NCBI RefSeq assembly: GCF_009389585.1
Contig: NZ_VIYG01000017.1
Location: 1-62,398 of the forward strand
Source of the DNA: Oceanobacillus sp. CFH 90083
Lineage (GTDB): Bacteria > Bacillota > Bacilli > Bacillales > Amphibacillaceae
Length of the DNA stretch: 62,398 bases
Direction: 5' to 3'
The notes below the pieces were generated by a model. That model was not told where the DNA came from. It did no database searches and saw only the letters and a list, made by a program, of their open reading frames with translations. Below, piece by piece: positions 31,644 to 41,190 of the stretch (position 1 is its first letter; every line of letters begins with the position of its first letter). A program made the position numbers and the translations under genes.

Positions 31644-32078
31644 ATGACATTTTATGAAATTCTCGTATTTATCCATATATTTTCTGCTATTTTAGGGATG
31701 GAGCCAGGTTTTGTGATGACTCCAATTGCTAAAAAGTCCCCCAATATGGCAGAGCTGAGGCATACGTATGCAATAAGAAACAAGCTGCATCAATTTGTGA
31801 TAATTGGCGGTACGTTGTTATTGGTAACAGGGATATGGATGGGGTTGTTAAATATGCATCTTTTCCAGCAAGGGTAGTAGTATATTACAAGTTTAATTCT
31901 TTTCTTACTTGCTCTGGTATCTGGCCCCACTGTATTAGTTTCCAGCTCTAAGCCGATTACAGCTCTATTGAAGGAGCATAAAGGAGAAGAAATTCCTGCA
32001 GAATATTTCACATTTTCCAAGCTGATTAATACGCTATGTTTAATTATTATTGCTTTGATGATTGCAAAGCCTTTTTAA
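31644..32078 (+). pseudogene. DUF2269-type membrane protein gene broken by two adjacent TAG codons
   Basis: The frame starts at 31644 with GGGGG upstream and codes for a DUF2269-like protein (MTFYEILVFIHIFSAILGME, then helix VIIGGTLLLVTGIWMGLL). It is stopped by TAG TAG at about 31875-31880, after which the same frame continues for 65 codons with YITSLILFLLALVSGPTVLV and ends at a TAA at 32078. No frameshift is involved. Total length, 145 codons, is right for the family. The two stops most simply come from TGG TGG (Trp-Trp). It is adjacent to another gene fragment, indicating local decay. Confidence 0.75.
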
Positions 32079-32148
32079 GTTTAAGGAAATACTGCTAAAA
32101 CAGAACCTTTTTAACTATACTTATCACTTTACCGGCAAGCATCAGCAC

Positions 32149-32925
32149 CTACTTAAACCGAATCACATAAGCATCCAGAAATATCCGCGCCAACACCTGC
32201 AGCGGCAGACGAGAACGTACCTCATAATCCGGGAAAAAGCTCTGCTTCGACTTATACCCTAATAAATTAATATCGCACAGCTGAAACAGACTGCTCTCCT
32301 TATTCGTTGTCAGCAGTATTGTTTTTACATTATTCTGCTTGCAAAATTGTGCTGCTTCCACCAGTTCCTCAGTCTCTCCATTTAACGAAACAAAAATAAC
32401 TAAATCATCCCTTGTAAATTTTTTCGCTTTAATACGGATAATATTCGGATCTGTATGCTCTTCACAATGCTTATCAAGCAGCTGTAGCTTCACCGTCATC
32501 TCATTGGAAATATGCTCTGAAAAACCTCTGGCGAATATCGTAATTTTTTTACTATATTTCACAGAAACTAAAGCGTCTTCAATCAGCGAGGAATCCAGAT
32601 AATTCAACGTATTTATCACTTCCTCCTGATTCTTGAAGATAGCAGACTGAATTTGTGAATCAATATTTTTTATTTTCTCTAATGCTCCCGGAAACTGCTG
32701 TGACTTCTCAGAGACAAATTGAAATTTAAAATCTGTAAACCCCCGATAATGGAGTTTTTTCATACATCGGACAATCGTGGACGTGGAAACATTTGCTTCC
32801 TCACTAAGCTGGGTGATTGAAATATCCCCGATTGTCGCATCGTGTGATTCAATATAATCCAATAAATGCTTGTCACTGCTGCTTAATTCATTGTAGTAAT
32901 GTTGAATCCGCTGTTGGAAATTCAT
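32149..32925 (-). CDS. RpiR/MurR-family transcriptional regulator
   Basis: A regulator of 258 residues with an N-terminal HTH_6 domain (about 1-75, including ITQLSEEANVSTSTIVRCMKKL) and a C-terminal SIS sugar-phosphate-binding domain (about 100-240). It is divergent from the kinase-PTS-aldolase operon and a palindrome lies between them at 32955-32972, so it most likely senses a phosphorylated ketose and controls that operon. The ATG at 32925 is preferred over GTG at 32934, which would sit on the ribosome-binding site. Confidence 0.87.
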   Translation of the reverse strand: MNFQQRIQHYYNELSSSDKHLLDYIESHDATIGDISITQLSEEANVSTSTIVRCMKKLHYRGFTDFKFQFVSEKSQQFPGALEKIKNIDSQIQSAIFKNQEEVINTLNYLDSSLIEDALVSVKYSKKITIFARGFSEHISNEMTVKLQLLDKHCEEHTDPNIIRIKAKKFTRDDLVIFVSLNGETEELVEAAQFCKQNNVKTILLTTNKESSLFQLCDINLLGYKSKQSFFPDYEVRSRLPLQVLARIFLDAYVIRFK

Positions 32926-32954
32926 ACTAAACACCCGCCCATTTCAAACATCAT

Positions 32955-32972
32955 GATGAAATCTTTTTCATC
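32955..32972. promoter_or_regulatory. Putative RpiR operator
   Basis: GATGAAA-TCTT-TTTCATC is a perfect 7-bp inverted repeat with a 4-nt spacer, 30 bp before the regulator start and about 80 bp before the kinase gene. RpiR-family operators have a similar shape, TGAAA..TTTCA. Confidence 0.55.
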
Positions 32973-33054
32973 TATTTTCTAACTATACCACATAAAATGC
33001 AAACATTTTCATTTCACGCTGTGCCATACTTTAAAATAAGAAAGGATGAATGCC

Positions 33055-33975
33055 ATGATTTATACATGCACGTTAAATACAGCGATTGATATGTTCATCG
33101 AAATGGAAGATTTTCTTCCTGACAAGGTGAACCGAAGCATATACGATGAATTCCAGCCAAATGGCAAGGGAGTTAATATATCTATTATTTTAAATAAACT
33201 TGGAATCCCTTCTACAGCTCTGGGTTATATAGCCGGATTCAGCGGGCATTATATTCAGGATGAGCTGAAAAAAATGGGGATCGCTACGGATTTTACAGAA
33301 GTAGATGGCGTTACAAGGATTAATGCATTTGTAAAATCAAATCAGGGCGAGTACAAAATCGTCAATAGCGGTCCGCAAATTACGGATACAAAAATAGATG
33401 AATTATTAAATAAAATCGCCGGATTTACAAAGGAAGATGTTCTGTTTGTATCAGGCAGTCTGCCCAAGGGCGTTGAACCGGCCATCCTGGCAGGCATAGC
33501 AAAGCACGCTTCTGATATCGGGTTTCGATTAGTTTTAGATATAAGTCATCCGATCTTAAGTGAATTAGCTCACTATCAGCCTTATTTAATTAAACCGAAT
33601 GACGAAGAGCTTCAAAACCTGTTTCCAGAGGATAACCTGGATTCAGAGCAGGCAATCATTCAAGCAGCCCGAAAATTATTAGATAAAGGCTGTCAAAATA
33701 TCTTAGTTTCTATGGGAGGACAAGGAGCTTACCTTGTCAATAAAGAGACAACACTCTACTGTCCCGCACCAAAAGGGGAGGTAGTGAATACAGCCTGTGC
33801 CGGAGATACAACGTTAGCTACTTTTTACAGTACTTTACAGACTAGCACACCTGAAGCAGCATTAAAAAAAGCTGTAGCTGCCGGCTCCTCTACTGCTTTC
33901 CGTTCCGGGCTAACCGATTTTGAGGATGTTGAACAATTGATGGAAAACTTAGAAGTAAAAATAGTAACTGTATAA
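33055..33975 (+). CDS. 1-phosphofructokinase / tagatose-phosphate kinase (PfkB family)
   Basis: A PfkB-family kinase of 306 residues with the N-terminal TLNTAID, GxGxN-like PNGKGVNIS (about 35-43), the SGSLPKG segment near 134 and the catalytic ACAGDTTLATF region (about 248-258). It phosphorylates a ketose 1- or 6-phosphate to the bisphosphate. The ATG at 33055 has AAAGG nine nt upstream. It lies before a fructose-type PTS and a LacD aldolase. PTS entry giving tagatose 1-phosphate, then this kinase, then LacD, matches the tagatose route described in B. licheniformis. Fructose use would be the alternative. Confidence 0.85.
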   Translation: MIYTCTLNTAIDMFIEMEDFLPDKVNRSIYDEFQPNGKGVNISIILNKLGIPSTALGYIAGFSGHYIQDELKKMGIATDFTEVDGVTRINAFVKSNQGEYKIVNSGPQITDTKIDELLNKIAGFTKEDVLFVSGSLPKGVEPAILAGIAKHASDIGFRLVLDISHPILSELAHYQPYLIKPNDEELQNLFPEDNLDSEQAIIQAARKLLDKGCQNILVSMGGQGAYLVNKETTLYCPAPKGEVVNTACAGDTTLATFYSTLQTSTPEAALKKAVAAGSSTAFRSGLTDFEDVEQLMENLEVKIVTV

Positions 33976-33992
33976 ATGAAAGGGTGAAAATC

Positions 33993-35894
33993 ATGACATA
34001 TCGTTTTTTAGGCGTTACCGGCTGTCCAACAGGTATCGCGCATACGTTTATGGCTGCAGAAGCACTGGAGAAAGCTGCCGAAGAGAAAGGTGTTTCTATG
34101 AAGGTCGAAACCCATGGACAAAGAGGTACTGAAAACCAGTTCACTGCCCAGGAAATTAAAGATGCAGAGGTCATTATTATTGCTGCTGACAAAAACGTGG
34201 ACATCGACCGGTTTCATGGTAAAAAAGTGATTAATGTTTCTGTTTCAAAAGGAATTAAAAACCCTAATGAATTGATTGACAGAGCCATCTCAGGAGATGT
34301 TGCTGTTTATAAAGGATCAGGTGAGGCAACAGCATCCAATAACGACAACAACGATCAGGGATCAGCCAATATCTGGCACCAGCTCTATGTGCATTTGATG
34401 AATGGTGTCAGCCACATGCTTCCCTTAGTTGTTGCCGGCGGGGTGATGATTGCTGTTTCCTTTATGTTTGGAATTTATTCAGCGGACCCTGAATCATCCC
34501 AGTATAATGTCATCGCCGAACAAATGAATACCATCGGCGGATTGGCTATGGGGCTGATGGTTCCGGTATTAAGTGCATATATCGCACAATCCATTGGTAA
34601 CAGGCCCGGCCTTATCATCGGTTTTATTGTCGGTATGATTGCCGATACAAACGGTACAGGATTTTTAGGCGGAATTGTTGGTGGTTTCTTAGCCGGCGGT
34701 CTTGTTTTATTGCTCATGAAAGCATTAAAGAACCTGCCAAAATCACTTGACGGTTTAAAAGCAATTTTCTTAGTTCCTGTTCTCGGTATCTTTATCGGCG
34801 GATTCGCCATGTGGTATCTATCCGTTCCTATGGAAGCAATTAACCAGGGAATGATGAACTTCCTAAGCAGCTTCCAGGATTCTAATCCGCTCTTATTAGG
34901 ATTGATTGTAGGTGTGATGAGTGCATTTGATATGGGCGGCCCGGTCAACAAGGCTGCTTATGTAACAGGTACAGCACTCCTGGCACAGGGTAATTTCTTA
35001 TTTATGGCAGGTGTTTCTGCTGCATGTATCGTTCCGCCGCTGGCAACAGGTTTCTCTGTATTGTTCGCCCGCCGCCAGTATAGTCAGGCAGAAGCAAGTG
35101 CCGGCTATGTCAATTTCCTATTAGGATCAACGCATATTACAGAGGGAGCTATACCTTTTGCAGCCAAACGTCCGTTTACCATTATCCCAATTTTAATGGT
35201 CGGTTCTTCTATCGCTGCCATGCTGACGCATACGTTTAAAGTTGAAGTACCTGCACCACATGGCGGATTTATCGTGCTGCCCGTTGTTACACATGCTTTC
35301 TTATGGGTGCTGGCCATTCTAATCGGTGCCGTTATTTCAGGATTCCTGATGGCATTAGAACAAAAAAGACATCAACGGAAAAACAGTGCTGAACAAGCAG
35401 CTGCTGTGCCAGTGCAAAAAGAACAGCCTGCTTCAGAAGAGCAAGGAAGCCTTTTAGAGACAAATCAAATTCACCTGCAGCAAAAGCTAGGTTCTAAAGA
35501 TGAAGTTCTGACATTTATAGCAGAAAAAGCGAAAGAATTAAATATTGCAGCAGATGCAGAAACAGTAGTAAGCGGACTGCAAAAAAGAGAATCAGAAGGC
35601 TCAACAGGTATGGAGAACGGCATTGCTATCCCGCATGTAAAGAGCGAGACGATTCAACAGGCCAAATTAATGGTCGTACAATTAGCAGAAGGTATCAATT
35701 GGCCTGCAATGGACGGAAAACCAACCGACTTCGTTATCAGTATTCTCGTGCCGGATGGAAGCAGCAGCGAACATTTAGATATCTTATCTGCTCTTTCCAG
35801 AAAATTGATGAATCAAGCATTTATTGACCAGCTAAAGGCTTCTCAATCCGAAGCTGAAATAAAAGAATTATTACTTGGAGGAGTTAAAAAATGA
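33993..35894 (+). CDS. Fructose/tagatose-type PTS transporter, EIIBCA
   Basis: A 633-residue permease with domain order IIB (about 1-105, phospho-Cys C11 in [10 protein letters not shown]), IIC (about 120-460, with about nine helices) and IIA (about 490-633, phospho-His in GIAIPHVKS). The order differs from the usual FruA IIA-B-C. The ATG at 33993 has AAAGGGTG before it. It overlaps the aldolase gene by four bases. It imports a ketohexose and phosphorylates it at C1. The neighbouring LacD suggests tagatose rather than fructose. Confidence 0.87.
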   Translation: MTYRFLGVTGCPTGIAHTFMAAEALEKAAEEKGVSMKVETHGQRGTENQFTAQEIKDAEVIIIAADKNVDIDRFHGKKVINVSVSKGIKNPNELIDRAISGDVAVYKGSGEATASNNDNNDQGSANIWHQLYVHLMNGVSHMLPLVVAGGVMIAVSFMFGIYSADPESSQYNVIAEQMNTIGGLAMGLMVPVLSAYIAQSIGNRPGLIIGFIVGMIADTNGTGFLGGIVGGFLAGGLVLLLMKALKNLPKSLDGLKAIFLVPVLGIFIGGFAMWYLSVPMEAINQGMMNFLSSFQDSNPLLLGLIVGVMSAFDMGGPVNKAAYVTGTALLAQGNFLFMAGVSAACIVPPLATGFSVLFARRQYSQAEASAGYVNFLLGSTHITEGAIPFAAKRPFTIIPILMVGSSIAAMLTHTFKVEVPAPHGGFIVLPVVTHAFLWVLAILIGAVISGFLMALEQKRHQRKNSAEQAAAVPVQKEQPASEEQGSLLETNQIHLQQKLGSKDEVLTFIAEKAKELNIAADAETVVSGLQKRESEGSTGMENGIAIPHVKSETIQQAKLMVVQLAEGINWPAMDGKPTDFVISILVPDGSSSEHLDILSALSRKLMNQAFIDQLKASQSEAEIKELLLGGVKK

Positions 35895-36829
35895 AAAGTT
35901 TAGATAAACTAATGAATGATCAGGGGATTATTTCCGCACTTGCTATTGACCAGCGCGGTGCATTAAAACGAATGATGGGAGAAGATATTTCCGGTGAGCA
36001 GATCTCCACTTTCAAGCAGCTTGTATCTGAAGAGCTTACTCCTTATGCTTCTTCTATCCTGCTTGATCCTGAATATGGATTGGCAGCAGCGCAGAAAAGA
36101 GATGCAAACTGCGGATTAATACTTGCTTATGAACAAACAGGCTACGACAAACAAGAGCCTGGGCGTTTCCCGGATTTAATTCCGAATTGCTCTGTGAAAA
36201 ATCTGAAGGCTGAGGGCGCTGACGCCATTAAATTGCTCATCTATGTTGACGTAGATGAAAACAAAGAAATTAATGACGTCAAGGAAGCCTTTGTAGAGCG
36301 TGTCGGCAGTGAGTGTGTCGCTGAGGATATTCCATTGTTCTTAGAAATTCTCACCTATGACGATTCGATTGGTAATGAAAAAGGGTTAGAGTTTGCCAAA
36401 GTAAAACCGAAAAAAGTTATTGAAGCTATGAAACGCTACAGCGAACCAAGATTTAATGTAGATGTGTTAAAGGTCGAGGTTCCTGTCAATATGAACTTTG
36501 TGGAGGGCTATGCAGAAGGAGAAACAGCTCAAACCCGAGCAGAAGCAAAATCCCTTTTCAAAGAGCAGTCTGAAGCAACGAACCTGCCATTTATCTTTTT
36601 AAGCGCAGGAGTTACACCGGAATTATTTCAGGAAACATTGCGTTTTGCCAAAGAAGCAGAATCTTCTTTTAACGGTGTTCTCTGCGGCAGAGCAACCTGG
36701 AGCGGCGCAACATCCGAATTTAAAAATGTTGATGGCGAAGCTGCTGCTGCATGGCTGCAGACAGAAGGTATGAAAAATATTCAGGAATTAGATAAAGTGG
36801 TTCAAGCAACAGCTACATCTATTTCGTAA
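35891..36829 (+). CDS. lacD: Tagatose 1,6-bisphosphate aldolase
   Basis: A 312-residue class I aldolase of the LacD family, with [14 protein letters not shown] (about 16-29), YEQTGYD and the KLLIYVD strand that carries the Schiff-base lysine region, followed by EILTYD. It cleaves tagatose 1,6-bisphosphate to dihydroxyacetone phosphate and glyceraldehyde 3-phosphate; the enzymes are lenient on stereochemistry. GGAGGAG lies before the ATG, which overlaps the PTS stop. Last gene of the operon, closed by the hairpin at 36841. Confidence 0.9.
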   Translation: MKSLDKLMNDQGIISALAIDQRGALKRMMGEDISGEQISTFKQLVSEELTPYASSILLDPEYGLAAAQKRDANCGLILAYEQTGYDKQEPGRFPDLIPNCSVKNLKAEGADAIKLLIYVDVDENKEINDVKEAFVERVGSECVAEDIPLFLEILTYDDSIGNEKGLEFAKVKPKKVIEAMKRYSEPRFNVDVLKVEVPVNMNFVEGYAEGETAQTRAEAKSLFKEQSEATNLPFIFLSAGVTPELFQETLRFAKEAESSFNGVLCGRATWSGATSEFKNVDGEAAAAWLQTEGMKNIQELDKVVQATATSIS

Positions 36830-36837
36830 TCAAGACA

Positions 36838-36869
36838 GAAAAGCTCCAGTTTCATACTGGGCTTTTTTT
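36838..36869 (+). terminator. Terminator of the tagatose operon
   Basis: AAGC(T)CCAGT pairs with ACTGGGCTT with one bulged base and is followed by seven T (36862-36868). Confidence 0.7.
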
Positions 36870-36932
36870 GCAATCTATCAACTTTTCTGCTGCATAAGTA
36901 CGCGGTTTTCATAGGGCAATCGTAACGGGTCG

Positions 36933-36976
36933 CCTGAGGCTGTCTCCTAAAAACGTAGTGACAGCCTCAGGTTTTT
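36933..36976 (+). terminator. Second hairpin terminator or repeat hairpin
   Basis: Perfect 12-bp stem (36933-36944 with 36960-36971) followed by five T. It lies 60 nt after the first terminator with no gene between, so it is either a backup terminator or a mobile hairpin repeat; the rest of 36870-37067 carries no gene. Confidence 0.7.
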
Positions 36977-37067
36977 AATCATATTCTTTCTACTTCTTAT
37001 TCATAGTATGTTATCATTCCATTTGTTGCATGCTAATCATGGGACTATATTATAAGGAGCGAAATCC

Positions 37068-37559
37068 ATGCCTAAAAAACACATCATTATCAGCAGTAGT
37101 ATCCTTGCGTTTATTATTATTATTTTGCTCATAGCTATTTTCTTCTTTAAAATCTCCTTTACCTCCCTGCCGACAAACTTTCCAATTGTTTTAGCTGATG
37201 AGCTAAGCATCGATGGAGAACGAAGACATATTGATTCGATTACCATTACAAAGTCTGATTCCAGTCATAGGAATAGTGACGAGCCTGTACTTTCGGAGAT
37301 CGGGGATGAAATTGTACTAAATCAATTGGATGACATTACCAGGGTACTTATTGAAGATGTGCGAATTTACAATGGCGGACGAATTACAAGCGACACGCAA
37401 GAATATACCATAGACATGAACCTTTCCGACGGTACAAATCTATATTTATACATCACAAACGAGTACATCCGAATTGTTCCACCGGATCAAAGTGGAAAAT
37501 TATATAAGGTTTTAGATAAAGAAAATGCTGTCTATGCATATTTCCATTCCTTATTTTAA
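37068..37559 (+). CDS. Membrane-anchored protein of unknown function
   Basis: A 163-residue protein with one strong N-terminal transmembrane helix (about 6-28) and an outer domain of mixed charge with a predicted beta-rich character. AAGGAGCG precedes the ATG. There is no lipobox, Cys pair or recognised motif. It stands alone, between two hairpin or repeat elements, and belongs to no family I recognise. Function unknown. Confidence 0.65.
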   Translation: MPKKHIIISSSILAFIIIILLIAIFFFKISFTSLPTNFPIVLADELSIDGERRHIDSITITKSDSSHRNSDEPVLSEIGDEIVLNQLDDITRVLIEDVRIYNGGRITSDTQEYTIDMNLSDGTNLYLYITNEYIRIVPPDQSGKLYKVLDKENAVYAYFHSLF

Positions 37560-37560
37560 T

Positions 37561-37626
37561 GAAAACTTGGCAAGCCCAGCCTGAAATTCAACAGGATTAA
37601 TCGCCTTCGTTGCGATTATACTTTAT
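37561..37626 (+). repeat. Dispersed repeat, copy B
   Basis: Starts GAAAACTTGGCAAGCC and matches the repeat at 19668 for the first 16 bases, then AGCCTGAAA and CCTTCGTTGC..TTATACTTT with small changes between. It lies directly after a stop codon. Confidence 0.6.
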
Positions 37627-37736
37627 TCCTTAAAACCTTTATACTTGTGGAACAAAAATAAAGCGAACTAGCCTGTAACCCTATAATCATGCTACTCTAT
37701 ATATAGATTAATTATCAGGGGCAGGAGGTTTTCAGA

Positions 37737-38135
37737 TTGAAGGAAACAGTTCAAGTTGTTGCCGCGATTATAGAGAATAAGCATCATGAAATTTTATGTG
37801 CACTACGGTCCCAGCATATGTCTCTTCCAAATATGTGGGAACTCCCCGGCGGTAAGGTAAAAGACAAAGAAAATCTATTTACCGCATTAGAGCGTGAATT
37901 ATATGAAGAAATGTCCTGCCGGATCCAAGCACAGGAAGTTTTTTATGAAAATGTACATGAATACAATACCTTTATTATCCAGCTTATAGCGATCAAAGCA
38001 AATTTAATTCAAGGTGTTCCGCAAAAAAGCGAACATGCCCAGCTTATCTGGCTGCAAAGAGAAAACCTGATCTCTCTACGCTGGGCTCCCGCCGATGTGC
38101 CAGTGGTTAAGGCACTTATGGATGAATTAAAATAA
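37737..38135 (+). CDS. NUDIX hydrolase (MutT-like)
   Basis: A 132-residue hydrolase with a Nudix box starting GGKVKDKENLFTALERELYE (about residues 37-56, then EM); the usual Gly near the end of the box is Ser, so EEMSC replaces EExGU. The family splits nucleoside diphosphate derivatives, and MutT-like members clean oxidised dGTP. It starts with TTG, preceded by GGAGG eight nt upstream. It is a single-gene unit with its own terminator. Confidence 0.87.
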   Translation: MKETVQVVAAIIENKHHEILCALRSQHMSLPNMWELPGGKVKDKENLFTALERELYEEMSCRIQAQEVFYENVHEYNTFIIQLIAIKANLIQGVPQKSEHAQLIWLQRENLISLRWAPADVPVVKALMDELK

Positions 38136-38186
38136 AAGAATCCTGCGTAAGAGCAGTCGAGGATGCACTTATGCAGGATTCTTTTT
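38135..38186 (+). terminator. Terminator after the NUDIX gene
   Basis: Perfect 12-bp stem (38135-38146 with 38173-38184) that runs into five T. It lies at the stop codon of the NUDIX gene and faces the convergent reductase gene at 38215. Confidence 0.85.
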
Positions 38187-38214
38187 ATGGTATTTTTTTA
38201 GCTATCACTGTTTA

Positions 38215-39060
38215 TTAAACACCCGGATAAGCCATAAATCCACCATCAACGGGGACTGTAATTCCCGTTACAAACCCAGATGTATTGTCATCTGCCAGCC
38301 ATAACAGAGTTCCCAATAAATCTTCCGGCTTTCCAAACCGCCGCTGTGGTGTATGGCTGATAATTTTCTCAGCACGCTCGGATAAAGAACCGTCTTCTTT
38401 GAGTAAAAGCCCCCGGTTCTGTTCTGTTAAGAAGAACCCCGGCGCAATAGCATTAACACGAATACCTGCTTCTGCAAAATGGACGGATAACCATTTGGTT
38501 AAATTATCAATACCTGCTTTTGCTGCGCTATATGCAGGAACTTTGGTCATTGGAGCCGGTGCCGCCATGGAGGAAATATTAATCACATTCCCACCGCATT
38601 CCGTCATATTTTTTGCAAACACTTGCGTTGGAATCAGTGAACCAACCAGATTCAAACGAAAAACATGGTCAAAGCCGCTCAATTGTAAATCGAAAAAGGA
38701 TTTTAGAGAGGTATTTTCAATATCGCCTGCTTCAAACGTTTCCTTGTCTGTAATCGCATCTGGATGGTTTCCTCCTGCTCCATTAATCAACAGATCACAT
38801 TCTCCTAATTCCTGCTTCACAACCTCATAGGCTTCCTTCACATTTTCTTCATTTAACACATCACAGGATACTGCAATCGCCGTACCGCCCTGTTTTTTTA
38901 TTTCATCCGCTACCTTCTGTCCTTTCTCCACATTCCGATTCAAAATAGCGACTTTCATCCCTTGACGGGCAAGCTCCTTTGCCATCGCCTGACAAAGGAC
39001 ACCACTTCCGCCTGTAACAACAGCTATCTTTCCAGCTAACCCTTCATATGTTGGTAACAA
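38215..39060 (-). CDS. uxuB: D-fructuronate reductase / mannonate oxidoreductase (SDR type)
   Basis: A 281-residue SDR enzyme with the NAD-binding motif TGGSGVL (about 16-22), NGAGG near 92-96, and the S..Y..K triad (Y and K in YSAAKAGIDN). In B. subtilis the SDR YjmF/UxuB interconverts fructuronate and mannonate, and this protein is directly next to a mannonate dehydratase gene. It starts with TTG two nt after the previous stop and has GAGGAG upstream. Last of a seven-gene operon (gntR to uxuB). A terminator precedes it on the other side. Confidence 0.85.
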   Translation of the reverse strand: MLPTYEGLAGKIAVVTGGSGVLCQAMAKELARQGMKVAILNRNVEKGQKVADEIKKQGGTAIAVSCDVLNEENVKEAYEVVKQELGECDLLINGAGGNHPDAITDKETFEAGDIENTSLKSFFDLQLSGFDHVFRLNLVGSLIPTQVFAKNMTECGGNVINISSMAAPAPMTKVPAYSAAKAGIDNLTKWLSVHFAEAGIRVNAIAPGFFLTEQNRGLLLKEDGSLSERAEKIISHTPQRRFGKPEDLLGTLLWLADDNTSGFVTGITVPVDGGFMAYPGV

Positions 39061-39062
39061 AA

Positions 39063-40139
39063 TTATTCACGCTCCTCTTTCTTTTTCACTAATTCATAAG
39101 CATCCCAAAGCCCCCACAGATGCATGATACCTAAAGCCCGGTCATATAATCCATAGCCAGGACGGCATTCCTCATTCCATAAATGTCTGCCATGATCCGG
39201 ACGGGCATATCCTTCAAATCCATTTTCATGATATGCTTTGACAATATCGTCAATCGGTACCGAACCATCTTGCGTTCGATGGGATGTTTCAATAAAGTCT
39301 CCATTTTCATAGATTCGCACATTACGAATATGTGCAAAAGCAATACGGTCATGAAACCGGCGGATAATCGCAGGAATATCGTTATTTGGATTAGCACCCA
39401 AGGAACCGCTGCATAGCGTTAAGCAATGTGACGGGCTGTCAGAAATGGCTAAATATCTTTCGATTGCCTGCTCACTCGTAATAAGGCGAGGTAAGTTAAA
39501 CACAGGCCAAGGCGGATCATCCGGATGAATCGCCAGCTTGATATCCACTTCCTCAGCAACAGGAAGCACTTCCCGCAGGAAATATTCCAAATTCGCCCAT
39601 ATCTGTTCTTCATCTACTTCTTCATAAGCCTTGAACGATTCCTTAATCGTTTTCAAACGCTCCGGCTCCCAGCCGGGCATCGTGTAGCCTGAATTGGTTA
39701 TTTGCTTAATCAAATCATTCGGGTCCATGTTATCAACCTTTGCTTTTTCATAAAACAAAGCAGTGGAACCATCTTCTAATTCTTTATATAAATCGGTACG
39801 TGTCCAATCAAAAACCGGCATAAAATTAAAGCAGACTACCTTTGCCCCAGCCTTTGCAACATTTCGGATACTGGTTTTATAGTTTTCAATATATTCATCT
39901 CTTGTTGATTTTCCCAATTTAATATCTTCATGAACATTTATACTTTCTACAACATCCAGATGAAATCCGTAAGCATCCGCTTGCTTTTTGACTTCCATTA
40001 TTTCTTCTTCCGGCCAAACTTCTCCTGCTGCACGGTGATGCAATGCCCAAACTAAACCGTCTACACCAGGAATTTGTTTAATTTGATCAAGCGAAACAGA
40101 ATCATTATTCTCGCCGTACCATCGAAACGTCATTTGCAT
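39063..40139 (-). CDS. uxuA: Mannonate dehydratase
   Basis: A 358-residue TIM-barrel enzyme of the UxuA family, with MTFRWYGENDSVSL-like start (RWYG), VESINVHEDIKLG (about 63-75), AIHPDDPPWP (about 202-211) and a C-terminal RPDHGRHLW that supplies metal-binding and active-site residues. It dehydrates D-mannonate to 2-keto-3-deoxygluconate. The gene follows a zinc dehydrogenase gene after 19 nt. AGGAG lies ten nt before the start. No 2-keto-3-deoxygluconate kinase or aldolase gene lies in the window, so those must be elsewhere. Confidence 0.92.
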   Translation of the reverse strand: MQMTFRWYGENNDSVSLDQIKQIPGVDGLVWALHHRAAGEVWPEEEIMEVKKQADAYGFHLDVVESINVHEDIKLGKSTRDEYIENYKTSIRNVAKAGAKVVCFNFMPVFDWTRTDLYKELEDGSTALFYEKAKVDNMDPNDLIKQITNSGYTMPGWEPERLKTIKESFKAYEEVDEEQIWANLEYFLREVLPVAEEVDIKLAIHPDDPPWPVFNLPRLITSEQAIERYLAISDSPSHCLTLCSGSLGANPNNDIPAIIRRFHDRIAFAHIRNVRIYENGDFIETSHRTQDGSVPIDDIVKAYHENGFEGYARPDHGRHLWNEECRPGYGLYDRALGIMHLWGLWDAYELVKKKEERE

Positions 40140-40158
40140 AGCCTGTCAACTCCTACAA

Positions 40159-41175
40159 TTAAAATGTCAATACAATTTTCCTTACTTCCTCTGGATTACT
40201 TTCCAGTAAATCAAATGCATCCTTGATTTGCTCCATGGGATAGCGATGCGAGATAATCTGACTTGGATTCAGATTTCCTTTTTCCACTTTCTCAATAACA
40301 CCCTTAAATTGATGTGTCTGCAACCTTGATCCAACTACCTTGAGTTCCTTTTTGGTTAAAAGTAATGAAGGAATGGAGGAGGCTTGTTCATTAAATCCTA
40401 ATGTTACAACTGTTCCTGCAATCGATGCAAGCTCTACTGCCTGCTGAAAGGTCTGTGGTAACCCTACGGCATCAATGACCACATTTGCTAACTCCCCATC
40501 TGTCAATCTATCTATCTCTTCCGCGACATCGGCATCTTCGGGCTGAATAATGACATCCGCCCCAATAGAAGCAGCATAATCTAATCGAGTTTGATTAAAA
40601 TCAGAGATAATTACTTTTGCACCATGTTCTTTAGCTAGTAGAAGACAAGCAATCCCTGTTGGGCCTGCACCGATAATAAATACGGTGTCACCTTCCCTCA
40701 CCTCTCCTCTAAATGTAGCTTGTGCACCGATCGTTAAAGGTTCAATTAAAGCCGCAGCTTCTTCGGAAACATGCTCCGACACCTTATGCCAATTGTTTTC
40801 TTCAGCTATCAGCCATTCACTCATTCCGCCATCCCTGTGGACACCAAAAACCTCCAAGGATTTACAGACATTCGGCTGTCCCTTTCGACAAGCATAGCAT
40901 TCTCCACAATAGACAATTGGTTCCAAAGCTACCAAATCTCCAACTTTCAGTGCAGTTACTGCTTCTCCAATCTCTTCAACAATACCGGAAACTTCATGAC
41001 CGATAATTCGCGGATATACTGTGAATGGATTGCTGCCATGATAGATATGAACATCAGAACCGCAGATACCGACATTTTTCACCTTGACAATAACATCATG
41101 TGCTCCCTCCAAGGCTGGTTTACTTACTTCTACAATATCTAACTGACCAGGTTTTTCAACTTGTATTGCTTTCAT
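40159..41175 (-). CDS. Zinc-dependent dehydrogenase, likely L-gulonate 5-dehydrogenase type
   Basis: A medium-chain zinc dehydrogenase of 338 residues: catalytic zinc ligands CGSD (C38), GHE (about 59-61) and structural zinc cysteines CGECYACRKGQPNVC (about 90-104), then the NAD motif GAGPTG near 171-176. Family members next to uxuA/uxuB genes include L-gulonate 5-dehydrogenase (RspB type), L-galactonate dehydrogenase and B. subtilis YjmD. With the mannonate enzymes here, oxidation of L-gulonate to fructuronate is the best fit, but L-galactonate to tagaturonate is possible. AAAGGATG lies before the ATG. Confidence 0.85.
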   Translation of the reverse strand: MKAIQVEKPGQLDIVEVSKPALEGAHDVIVKVKNVGICGSDVHIYHGSNPFTVYPRIIGHEVSGIVEEIGEAVTALKVGDLVALEPIVYCGECYACRKGQPNVCKSLEVFGVHRDGGMSEWLIAEENNWHKVSEHVSEEAAALIEPLTIGAQATFRGEVREGDTVFIIGAGPTGIACLLLAKEHGAKVIISDFNQTRLDYAASIGADVIIQPEDADVAEEIDRLTDGELANVVIDAVGLPQTFQQAVELASIAGTVVTLGFNEQASSIPSLLLTKKELKVVGSRLQTHQFKGVIEKVEKGNLNPSQIISHRYPMEQIKDAFDLLESNPEEVRKIVLTF

Positions 41176-41190
41176 ATTTCAACACATCCT

